This document shows positions 1 through 9,189 of a stretch of DNA of 64,000 nucleotides, piece after piece. The stretch is from Reticulitermes speratus (Eukaryota > Arthropoda > Insecta > Blattodea > Rhinotermitidae). The stretch is taken from positions 55,908,135 through 55,972,134 of the forward strand of contig JAJKFL010000005.1 in NCBI GenBank assembly GCA_021186555.1, given 5' to 3'. Position 1 is the stretch's first letter. The number at the start of each line of letters is the position of its first letter. The notes beneath the pieces were generated by a model. That model saw only the letters and a program-made list of their open reading frames with translations. It searched no databases and was not told where the DNA came from. Both the position numbers and the translations under genes were made by a program.

Positions 1-135
1 ACACAAATCATGCAGCCACTCATTATGCGACTTTTCCCAGCTTCCGACTACTTCTGCCTGCAAATGTACGTGCGGGATGCAGACTACGTGCCACGTAGTA
101 CTGGCAGCTTTACTGACGAACTGACTCGTTCATAT

Positions 136-1157
136 CATAGTGGGGCTCACCGTCTTGTCCACAAACCGCAGTGGGGCTCACCGTCTTGTCCACAAACCAT
201 AGTGGGGCTCGCCGTCTTGTCCACAAACCATAGTGGGGCTCACTGTCTTGTCCACAAACCATAGTGGGGCTCACCGTCTTGTCCACAAATATAGCGGGGC
301 TCGCCGTCTTTTCCACAAACCATAGTGGGGCTCACCGTCTTGTCCACAAACCGCAGTGGGGCTCACCGTTTTGTCCACAAACCGCAGTGGGGCTCGCCGT
401 CTTGTCCACAAACCATAGTGGGGCTCGCCGTCTTGTCCACAAACCATAGTGGGGCTCACCGTCTTGTCCACAAACCGCAGTGGGGCTCACCGTCTTGTCC
501 ACAAACCATAGTGGGGCTCACTGTCTTGTCCAAAAACCATAGTGGGGCTCACCGTCTTGTCCACAAACCATAGCGGGGCTCGCCGTCTTGTCCACAAACC
601 ATAGTGGGGCTCACCGTCTTGTCCACAAACCGCAGTGGGGCTCACCGTCTTGTCCACAAACCGCAGTGGGGCTAACCGTCTTGTCCACAAACCATAGTGG
701 GACTCACCGTCTTGTCCACAAACCATAGTGGGACTCACCGTCTTGTCCACAAACCGCAGTGGGGCTCACCGTCTTGTCCACAAACCGCAGTGGGGCTCAC
801 CGTCTTGTCCACAAACCGCAGTGGGGCTCACCGTCTTGTCCACAAACCGCAGTGGGGCTAACCGTCTTGTCCACAAACCATAGTGGGACTCACCGTCTTG
901 TCCACAAACCATAGTGGAGCTCGCCGTCTTGTCCACAAACCGCAGTGGGGCTCACCGTCTTGTCCACAAACCGCAGTGGGGCTCACCGTCTTGTCCACAA
1001 ACCGCAGTGGGGCTCACCGTCTTGTCCACAAACCGCAGTGGGGCTAACCGTCTTGTCCACAAACCATAGTGGGACTCACCGTCTTGTCCACAAACCATAG
1101 TGGAGCTCGCCGTCTTGTCCACAAACCGCAGTGGGGCTCACCGTCTTGTCCACAAAT
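136..1157. repeat. 31-bp minisatellite, about 33 copies
   Basis: A 31-bp unit (core GTGGGGCTCACCGTCTTGTC) is repeated head to tail. Two main variants alternate irregularly: copies reading CCATAG and copies reading CCGCAG at the junction. A run of five to six units near 690-915 is repeated almost exactly at about 880-1105, so expansion was by blocks of several units. Open frames of 60-90 codons on both strands are by-products of the repeat and are not called as genes. Confidence 0.95.
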
Positions 1158-1924
1158 CATGTGGGAGTGCCTCGTGGGCCCTGAGGCCTTCCCGTGTGTG
1201 CTGGAGTAGCCGATAACGCTAGATATAGCTATCTGTTAGCTACGTGTCAGCAGTGTCCACTCCTTCCCTACAACAACGCCATTATTCTATGGGCAGTTTA
1301 ACGTTCAACTCTTCACAGCGCCGACGCTTATACCTTTATAGGCCTACAGCCTTCTTTAACACTTACGCAGTGCATTTACTGATTTCGTATGATCCTCGGA
1401 ATGCACATTATTTCCCTACACAGGATTAGCAATTCGATCGTTGTAATGAGTATGTAATGTGTTTTCTGCGAGGTAGGAACTTAGTCTGTAAACGCTTCCC
1501 TATATGTAATACTCTAGGTGTGGAGTGATAGAGTCACACTTCGTTGCCATGGCCACCAGTGTCTCCGTGTCCTCTGAGAGAAACGAAATGAGGCTGAAGA
1601 ACGAGTTGAGCTTCGAGCATTGGTTTGTTTGGTTTCCATGGTCACCGCGTTTTGGTAAAGTAAAGCCCCCGTGAATATTATTGCGGTCCGTCACAGGAGA
1701 GGCACGTGGCTAGTCACGTGAATAAACGTCATGATCTAAACGGCTGATCAGCCAATTTGTATCGCTGACGTCAAAGGGAATAGATATTTGTTTGGCCACG
1801 CAGCTACTTGCTGGAGCTGTATCACGTAATGTGACGTAAGTCGAACTGGGTTTGTGGGATAATTCAAATGATGAATTACGAGAAGGCGGTGGAAGTTATC
1901 GTGGCTAATTGAAACGACGTCACC
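1158..1924. other. Intergenic stretch without recognisable gene
   Basis: No exon with splice sites, no RNA gene and no tandem repeat is visible. The longest frames are about 60 codons and show no recognisable domain. The signal-peptide exon of PGRP gene A, if it lies in this window, was looked for here and not found. Confidence 0.5.
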
Positions 1925-2290
1925 ACGACTGTTGCATTTGACAAATGCGTCAATAACTGCGAACTGTAGAAGCAGCCAAGTAAGCAGTTCTCACGCAGTT
2001 TCCACGATTCTCTTTCTGGCAAACATTCGTACTCAAACACACCTGACACATGTTTGCCTGGTCACTGTGACCGCGGTCCCACAAATGATTGTCCACACAC
2101 GTCAAGTATAAACGAGTCGTGGGAACACTGCAAGTATCGACTTCATAAGTAAACAGACAGTGGTGATCCTTTGACTTGTACCACACTTACCGGCAATCGA
2201 TGGAAAACGGACAAGTGACCAATATTTGACAAGTGCACCGTTTCCACGACGTGGCAACTATCTACAAGTGACAAGTGTTCGTGAAATGTA
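1925..2290. repeat. Dispersed repeat copy (family shared with 39.55-40.05 kb and 43.08-43.58 kb)
   Basis: Segments such as GACGTGGCAACTATC and CAAGTGACCAATATTTG have close counterparts near 39950-40020, and the left part (TTTGACAAATGCG, AGCCAAGTAAG) matches 39585-39635. A third, more diverged set lies at 43085-43580. This shared order marks an interspersed element, probably a non-autonomous DNA element. I could not define its ends. Confidence 0.6.
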
Positions 2291-2377
2291 CCAGTCGTGA
2301 ATACCACCGCGGCTTAAGGCGGGTGGGGTTGGGGGCTGTGAGTCAGTACGAAGAAGTGAAGAGCACTGGTCCTGCCA

Positions 2378-3710
2378 GCACTGACCGCCAGACAGCGACA
2401 CAAGTCGCCTGGCCACAGCAGTGACCGCCAGACAGCGACACAAGTCGCCTGGCCACAGCACTGACCGCCAGACAGCGACACAAGTCGCCTGGCCACAGCA
2501 GTGACCGCCAGACAGCGACACAAGTCGCCTGGCCACAGCACTGACCGCCAGACAGCGACACAAGTCGCCTGGCCACAGCACTGACCGCCAGACAGCGACA
2601 CAAGTCGCCTGGCCACAGCACTGACCGCCAGACAGCGACACAAGTCGCCTGGCCACAGCACTGACCGCCACACAGCGACACAAGTCGCCTGGCCACAGCA
2701 GTGACCGCCAGACAGCGACACAAGTCGCCTGGCCACAGCACTGACCGCCACACAGCGACACAAGTCGCCTGGCCACAGCAGTGACCGCCACACAGCGACA
2801 CAAGTCGCCTGGCCACAGCAGTGACCGCCAGACAGCGACACAAGTCGCCTGGCCACAGCACTGACCGCCACACAGCGACACAAGTCGCCTGGCCACAGCA
2901 GTGACCGCCACACAGCGACACAAGTCGCCTGGCCACAGCACTGACCGCCAGACAGCGACACAAGTCGCCTGGCCACAGCAGTGACCGCCACACAGCGACA
3001 CAAGTCGCCTGGCCACAGCACTGACCGCCAGACAGCGATACAAGTCGCCTGGCCACAGCACTGACCGCCAGACAGCGACACAAGTCGCCTGGCCACAGCA
3101 CTGACCGCCACACAGCGACACAAGTCGCCTGGCCACAGCAGTGACCGCCAGACAGCGACACAAGTCGCCTGGCCACAGCACTGACCGCCACACAGCGACA
3201 CAAGTCGCCTGGCCACAGCAGTGACCGCCACACAGCGACACAAGTCGCCTGGCCACAGCAGTGACCGCCAGACAGCGACACAAGTCGCCTGGCCACAGCA
3301 CTGACCGCCACACAGCGACACAAGTCGCCTGGCCACAGCAGTGACCGCCACACAGCGACACAAGTCGCCTGGCCACAGCACTGACCGCCAGACAGCGACA
3401 CAAGTCGCCTGGCCACAGCAGTGACCACCAGACAGCGACACAAGTCGCCTGGCCACAGCAGTGACCACCAGACAGCGACACAAGTCGCCTGGCCACAGCA
3501 GTGACCACCAGACAGCGACACAAGTCGCCTGGCCACAGCAGTGACCACCAGACAGCGACACAAGTCGCCTGGCCACAGCAGTGACCGCCACACAGCGACA
3601 CAAGTCGCCTGGCCACAGCAGTGACCGCCACACAGCGACACAAGTCGCCTGGCCACAGCACTGACCGCCACACAGCGACACAAGTCGCCTGGCCACAGCA
3701 GTGACCGCCA
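2378..3710. repeat. 40-bp minisatellite, about 33 copies
   Basis: The unit contains GACAGCGACACAAGTCGCCT followed by GGCCACAGCA and repeats exactly every 40 bp. Variation is confined to a few sites (GACAGC/CACAGC, CACTGACC/CAGTGACC, one CGATA). Four consecutive copies near 3424-3560 carry the private variant GACCACCA, showing local homogenisation. Because 40 is not a multiple of three and the unit has no stop on the minus strand, all three minus frames stay open for 446-471 codons. I treat these as spurious. Confidence 0.95.
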
Positions 3711-3803
3711 AATGACGCTGCAACTGAAGTTAAAAGCTACAGACAGATCTAATCTAATGTAAATGTAAGCATCACCATTCCGTGTAACTACAACACATAT
3801 ATA

Positions 3804-3988
3804 CAGTCGAACTCGGTTATAACGTCACGAAAGGGACTGAATATTTTGTGTCGTTATAAACGAGTGTCGTTATAACCGAGTACTATAATGTTATGGTTAA
3901 CAGTGACGAATTAATTCGTAGCACAGAATATATGACTGTATAGGCGAGGTGTCGTATAAACCGATGTCGTTATAACCGGGTTGGACTG
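3804..3988. mobile_element. Short TIR element (pogo/Tigger-like MITE), 185 bp
   Basis: The ends form an imperfect inverted repeat: CAGTCGAACTCGGTTATAAC at the left, and CGTTATAACCGGGTTGGACTG read at the right, its reverse complement with two mismatches. Internal copies of GTCGTTATAA repeat the end motif. The left flank is TA and the right flank CA, so the TA target duplication expected for the Tc1/mariner superfamily is imperfect. No transposase is present, so it would be non-autonomous. Confidence 0.7.
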
Positions 3989-4013
3989 CAATTAATAAGT
4001 TTACCGAATCTGA

Positions 4014-4130
4014 AATGTGACGCCGTGTTGCTTGGCAGACAGGTATCGCAGTCTGGTAAGAATGGACGCAGCACGTTCCTTCGAAACATCGATAGCTCTG
4101 ACCGGCGACATGACACTAACACAAAGACCA
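4014..4130 (+). mobile_element. Dispersed SINE-like fragment (TGTGACGCCGTGT family)
   Basis: TGTGACGCCGTGTTGCTTGG followed by a degenerate stretch matches the start of the copy at 56018. The 62-codon frame here is part of the repeat and not a gene. Confidence 0.45.
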
Positions 4131-4533
4131 ACTATAATTCTGAACCGCACTACTTCGTCGTCGTCCCCCATTGTCAGCGCTGCTGATAAGAAACACGAAA
4201 AGTGACTTCACTAGCAAGTAACATCATGGCGCCATGCGATGACGTCGGTTGGTAAGCTACAAATTCCGAATTACACTGAAAACAATTAGAAGGTAACCTG
4301 CAAGGGGTTGGGCGTGGGGGTCATGAGGTGCAAACTAGCACAGCAACATGATGACGTCACGCGTGACCGCGATGCGCATAAGAAGGCGATGCAGGGACGC
4401 AGTGCGAGCAATGTTTGGTGGGACGTGGATAGGCAGGCTGTGAGCATGGACGAGCGGACTGCGACCGTCCTGCTGTGTGCAGTGATCGGCAGCGTGTTGC
4501 ACAGTGAGTTGGTTGTGGTGGTAGTGCTGGGGA

Positions 4534-5262
4534 CATACTGACATTGGCTGGAGTTAGGCAGCATATCGCTACAAGCATACTGACATTCGCGTAAGTTAGG
4601 CAGCATATCGCTATAAGCATACTGACATTCGCGTAAGTTAGGCAGCATATCGCTACAAGCATACTGACATTCGCGTAAGTTAGGCAGCATATCGCTATAA
4701 GCATACTGACATTCGCGTAAGTTAGGCAGCATATCGCTATAAGCATACTGACATTCGCGTAAGTTATGCAGCATATCGCTACAAGCATACTGACATTCGC
4801 GTAAGTTAGGCAGCATATCGCTATAAGCATACTGACATTCGCGTAAGTTAGGCAGCATATCGCTATAAGCATACTGACATTCGCGTAAGTTAGGCAGCAT
4901 ATCGCTATAAGCATACTGACATTCGCGTAAGTTAGGCAGCATATCGCTATAAGCATACTGACATTCGCGTAAGTTAGGCAGCATATCGCTATAGGCATAC
5001 TGACATTCGCGTAAGTTAGGCAGCATATCGCTATAAGCATACTGACATTCGCGTAAGTTAGGCAGCATATCGCTATAAGCATACTGACATTCGCGTAAGT
5101 TAGGCAGCATATCGCTATAAGCACACTGACATTCGCGTAACTTAGGCAGCATATCGCTATAAGCACACTGACATTCGCGTAACTTAGGCAGCATATCGCT
5201 ATAAGCATACTGACATTCGCGTAAGTTAGGCAGCATATCGCTATAAGCATACTGACATTCGC
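4534..5262. repeat. 42-bp minisatellite, about 17 copies, with diverged outliers
   Basis: The unit (CATACTGACATTCGCGTAAG, TTAGGCAGCATATCGCTATA) repeats every 42 bp with few changes. Clearly decayed units continue to about 5395 (AATTCGTCTAAGTTGGGTA, AATTCGCCTAAGTTTA) and reappear at 6890-6970 beyond the solo LTR. Old units therefore flank a young homogenised core. As 42 is a multiple of three, a 14-residue repeat stays open for 316 codons on the minus strand. I do not consider it a gene. Confidence 0.95.
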
Positions 5263-5436
5263 TTTAGTTGGGTATTATACTGTTATTGGCATATGCAATT
5301 CGTCTAAGTTGGGTACTATATTGCTATGGACATAATTAAATTCGCCCAAGTTAGTATATCGTTATAAGCATGACAATTCGCCTAAGTTTAATGCTAATTT
5401 GGCACATTTATACACATATTCGCGACAGTTGAGTAT

Positions 5437-6115
5437 TGTTGTGTCGCCGCCAAAGTTACCGCTACCGTAACCTTCGCGGGACCCCGATACCCGTTGGCAG
5501 GCCCAGTAGGACGGGGAAGGGGGGAATTCAGGAGAGAGGGACCCCTATCTAAATGAGACGCTGCGAACTGACTAATATGACTTTAATAAAACAATATGAA
5601 AGTAAAACAATAAAAGATAATAAAAAAAAAGACAAGATTACTAATTGGCCCTAAAAAGATACTACAGGGGACGAACACAGTCCACCTAGGTTACAATCTA
5701 TTTACTACCTCGTATATAACTATTTCCCTCTCCCTGGGACGGGGGAGCCAGTCCGGGGCGGTGTTCAAAACAACCCAAAGAAACAAATTGAGAACAGGGA
5801 AAAAGTGAAAGACAAAAAAAAGAAAATAAAGACAGAGAAAAACCGGCAAACACTCACGCTCTCGCCCAAATGGCACCGCCGATGTCCAAGCCCCACGATC
5901 CTCTCTGTAGCTGTGCGACACACCAACTGCCCGGCAGAACCATCCAGACAAGAGAGCGAGGAATTTGTCGGAGCAGGTACAGGGGGAAAAATATAACAAT
6001 GCGTGACCGGGTCCAGGTACTGCTGCCCCTGGCCAACTCATTACCATCCCCGTGCGGCTTCCTACCCCGCGCGATCCGCCATAAAAGAAAAGCTACCAGT
6101 GCGGCGGGCACAACA
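5437..6115. mobile_element. Solo LTR of an LTR retrotransposon, 679 bp
   Basis: The segment begins TGTTGTG and ends CACAACA, a perfect 7-bp terminal inverted repeat with the TG...CA ends typical of LTRs. It is flanked by the 4-bp direct repeat GTAT (5433-5436 and 6116-6119), as expected for a target-site duplication. No internal coding region or second LTR follows, so this is a solo LTR left by recombination. The 4-bp duplication fits BEL/Pao or Gypsy elements. Orientation is uncertain. Confidence 0.8.
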
Positions 6116-6119
6116 GTAT

Positions 6120-7090
6120 CATAATGTCCCTAGCCACACAACCGTCATATGGCTGGATAATATAATATTCACGCGCTTCTCCACAGTCTCTTTCATCTGT
6201 CGTTTCTTCATTATTGGATCAAACCAAGCGCTAATTTCATATATTGGAGTTCTGCCACCTGGTCTGGTTGTGCTATGTTGCGTTATACACAACACTCAAC
6301 TATTTCTTCAGCCTCAACTTGTACCTCACTGAAACCACAGTCGATGTTCAACTGTTTACTCAGCCTCAGCACGTACCTCAACAGAAAACAGTGTCTCTCA
6401 ACCTCTGTCGTAACCATGGCAACTGCTGATCATTACCGATCAGCGACCAGGCAGATTACTGCAGGTGATTATGAATTACGAGCGATTATCAATTTTCATC
6501 AATTACTATCAAACTTATCTAACCGGTTGTGACTTACTCAGTAACTCACACCAAGCGCAATATACAAGGTAGCTGCTCAACTTTTTCTTTGGCCACAATA
6601 TTCCCACTCTAATGCAGCACATTTCTCTTCAGCCGTCTTTCTATTCTCACAGCAAACCAAGCGAAGTGCTGCCATCTGGCTATGCTACGTTCTACTATAT
6701 GCTAGATGTTCAACCATTTCTTCGGCCTCTTTCGCCGAGGCGCTTCCATCAAGTTGTGCTAAATTGTATTACGTGTTAGATTCTCAACTGTTTCTTCAGT
6801 CTCAGCGCAAACCTCAACAGGGTGTGAATCACTCAGTCACTCAATCACTCGCCTAGAGGGTGTTACACATTAAGGCAGATAAGCACAATCAAATTCGCCT
6901 AAGCTGGGTATTGTTATTATCAGCATACTCAGAGTCGCCTAAATTTACTATACGCTACTATCAGCATAATTAGACGCTTTTAATTGATTTGTTTCGTTCT
7001 GAAAACCTTGAAATGAGACAGTATTAGAGAGTTGTCAGTCAGCACAACAGTAACCGTTAGTTAACAGGACAGCTACAGGCTTTGGAGTTT
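6120..7090. repeat. Old degenerate repeat region, no gene
   Basis: Three strongly diverged copies of one unit can be followed at about 6250, 6668 and 6748. Each has a 'CTGCCA/TTCCATC...TGTGCTA' part followed by 'CAACTATTTCTTCAGCCTC' or a variant. Two decayed units of the 42-bp minisatellite lie at 6890-6970. No coding exon is recognisable. Confidence 0.5.
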
Positions 7091-7488
7091 GTATTAAGCT
7101 GTCATCAGGCCATAAGCTGTCATCAGGCCAGTATTAAGCTGTCATCAGGCCAGTATTAAGCTGTCATCAGGCCAGTTTTCAGCTGTCATCAGGCCAGTAT
7201 TAAGCTGTCATCAGGCCAGTTTTAAGCTGTCATCAGGCCAGTATTAAGCTGTCATCAGGTCAGTATTCAGCTGTCATCAGGCCATTATTAAGCTGTCATC
7301 AGGCCAGTATTCAGCGGTCATCAGGCCAGTATTAAGCTGTCATCAGGTCAGTATTAAGCTGTCATCAGGTCATTATTAAGCTGTCATCAGGCCAGTATTA
7401 AGCTGTCATCAGGCCAGTATTAAGCTGTCATCAGGCCAGTATTAAGCTGTCATCAGGCCAGTATTAAGCTGTCATCAGGCCAGTATTC
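7091..7488. repeat. 22-bp minisatellite, about 18 copies
   Basis: The unit GCCAGTATTAAGCTGTCATC+AG is repeated. Variants include CAGTTTTAAG, CAGTATTCAG and AGGTCA. Short and stop-rich; no coding potential. Confidence 0.95.
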
Positions 7489-7564
7489 AGACGAGGCCGA
7501 CGAATTTAAAACAATCTAAAGTTTTTTAATTTGTCAACGTTTTGCGGCAGGACAAATAAAATTA

Positions 7565-8074
7565 CAGCAGGCCCCCGATTTAACGGACAAAAAATTTGAC
7601 GTCTTTAATTAAAATAAAGTTTGGTTCCTGTCGTAAATTTATTTTTATATTTGTAACATGTTTTAGTGACGTGTATAAATTACTGAATGTACATTATAAT
7701 AATATTTTGTTGATACATATACATTATAATAACATTTTGATACACCCTGTACATTGTTAAGTTGGTTATTAATATATGTTTTTATAATACATTCGCTTGT
7801 GGGTTTGAATCCCACCGGGGCATGGATGTCTGTCTGTTGTGAGTGTTGTGTGTTGTCAGGTAGAGGTCTGTGCGACGGGCTGATCACTCGTCCAGAGGAG
7901 TCCTACCGAGTGTGGTGTGTCTGAGTGTGATCGTGAAGCCTCGAAAAATGAGGAGGCGTAGGCCCCCCAAGGGGCTGTCGAGCCATTGGAAAAAAAATAC
8001 ATTCGATTTAACGGACTTTCGGCAATAGCGGACACCCCTTCCGCCAATTAGTCCGTTAAATAGAGGGCCTACTG
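7565..8074. mobile_element. TIR element of Tc1/mariner-pogo type with exact TA target duplication
   Basis: The left end is CAGCAGGCCCCCGATTTAAC followed by GGAC. The right end, read on the minus strand, is CAGTAGGCCCTCTATTTAAC followed by GGAC. Both ends abut TA (7563-7564 and 8075-8076), the target duplication of the Tc1/mariner superfamily. No transposase is visible, and part of the interior is a SINE (7794-7996), so the element is a non-autonomous copy that was itself a target. Confidence 0.8.
7794..7996 (+). mobile_element. tRNA-derived SINE (5' truncated), nested in the TIR element
   Basis: GTGGGTTTGAATCCCACC is a tRNA-type B box. It is followed by GTGTTGTGTGTTGTCAGGTA, the 'GATCACTCGTCCAGAGGAGT' block, and 'GGGGCTGTCGAGCCATTGG' near the end. 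The same series occurs inverted at 48669-48929, where the A-box side is also present. The copy ends in an A-rich run. Confidence 0.75.
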
Positions 8075-8076
8075 TA

Positions 8077-8872
8077 CTTGCATTCAGTGCTACGAAACTT
8101 TGCCAATATTATGCAAAAAACTAAAAATGTTTTTCATTCAGTCATAATAAGACAGCTGACGAACAATTTCAGCAACACCAAAACAATATAACGTACGTTT
8201 ATTTCGTTATACGAAAGCCGACCAATATACTCCGAAATAATCGAAGACGTTCCTCTAGAACTATTCTACAGTGACAACGTGTTTAGTGTCACGTAATGCG
8301 GTACACGCCATGCCGATTGCAGCTATGTACAGTGTTAGGCAGCTCAGGTAACTAGTTACCTGGTCGCTACTATACCACACCGATTGGTATCCACTTCCTG
8401 AACAAAAGATCAAGATCAGTGCGTAATATGGCCACAACAACCGCTGACCGCCGAGGTCATCTGATGACGTGTGCAGACCAATTTGCAAATCGCCAGCCCT
8501 GCAGCATCACAGGTCAATGTCCCAACCATAACTCAAATATTTCATTATTAAACCACAAAGCGGTAGGTCAACGCACACAGGAAGACAGCTGCAATGACGA
8601 CATGCGATAAACAACGCGATGCGGTCCGGCTTTATGCCTCTGCTGTGTCCGAGGTGCACTGAGATGTCATGAAAAGAATCGCGTCTGTCCGGCGGTGTCG
8701 TATCTTCGGGTACACAACGGATGTCTATGACATTACATCGTCACACAATGTAACTACAACCTCCACTTCACGTGATCGGTACAGTGACCAGCTGTATGCC
8801 GGGAGTCCGCAATTCGATTCCCGATGGGGATAGAGATTTTTCTCGTCCCAGCAATCTTAAGATGGGCTGTGG
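8077..8872. other. Intergenic stretch without recognisable gene
   Basis: No exon, RNA gene or array is visible. A short frame starting ATGCGGTCCGGC (8619) was considered as a signal-peptide exon for PGRP gene A. It lacks a good donor in the required phase and a convincing hydrophobic core. Confidence 0.4.
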
Positions 8873-8874
8873 GG

Positions 8875-8941
8875 ACCACACACCTGTGGGGACCACACAC
8901 CTGTGGGGACCACACACCTGTGGGGACCACACACCTGTGGG
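8875..8941. repeat. 17-bp tandem repeat, 4 copies
   Basis: GTGGGGACCACACACCT repeats four times without change and adjoins a SINE. The perfect copies suggest recent expansion. Confidence 0.9.
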
Positions 8942-8959
8942 TTCTAGGAGCTCTATCTT

Positions 8960-9165
8960 CAGGGGTAGAGCGGCCAGAGTGTGCAACTGGTGCCGAGGTG
9001 CCTCAGAGGCATTTGGTCGTCAAATTTCTCACCGCGGAGACCCGGGTTCGATCAATGCCACATAAGCTCATGTGGTGGTCAAAGTGGCAGTGAGATAGCG
9101 TTCTGTGCGAGTTCTTCGATTTTCCCCTGCCACTGCCTATTCCACCAGAGCTACACTTCCAGTCA
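8960..9165 (+). mobile_element. tRNA-derived SINE fragment
   Basis: A B-box-like ACCCGGGTTCGATCAATGCC is followed by CACATAAGCTCATGTGGTGG, TCAAAGTGGCAGTGAGATAG and a TTCGATTTTCCCCTGCCACT segment. The order 'B box - GTGG - AAGTGGCA - CTTC...CCCC' recurs at 31550-31745 and 63085-63300, so these belong to one family. Confidence 0.6.
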
Positions 9166-9189
9166 CATAAGGGCCACTGGTACAAGAGG

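Noticed and set aside
2258-3723. Three overlapping 446-471-codon frames on the minus strand
   Set aside because: They are created by a stop-free 40-bp tandem repeat; no start context, splice sites, codon bias or non-repeat domain.
4286-5250. 316- and 297-codon minus-strand frames with a 14-residue repeat
   Set aside because: Pure translation of the 42-bp minisatellite plus flanking sequence without a domain.
8619-8672. Possible signal-peptide exon of PGRP gene A (MRSGFMPLLCPRC)
   Set aside because: Weak hydrophobic core, and the nearby GT (GTGCAC) is a poor donor in the wrong phase for exon 2.
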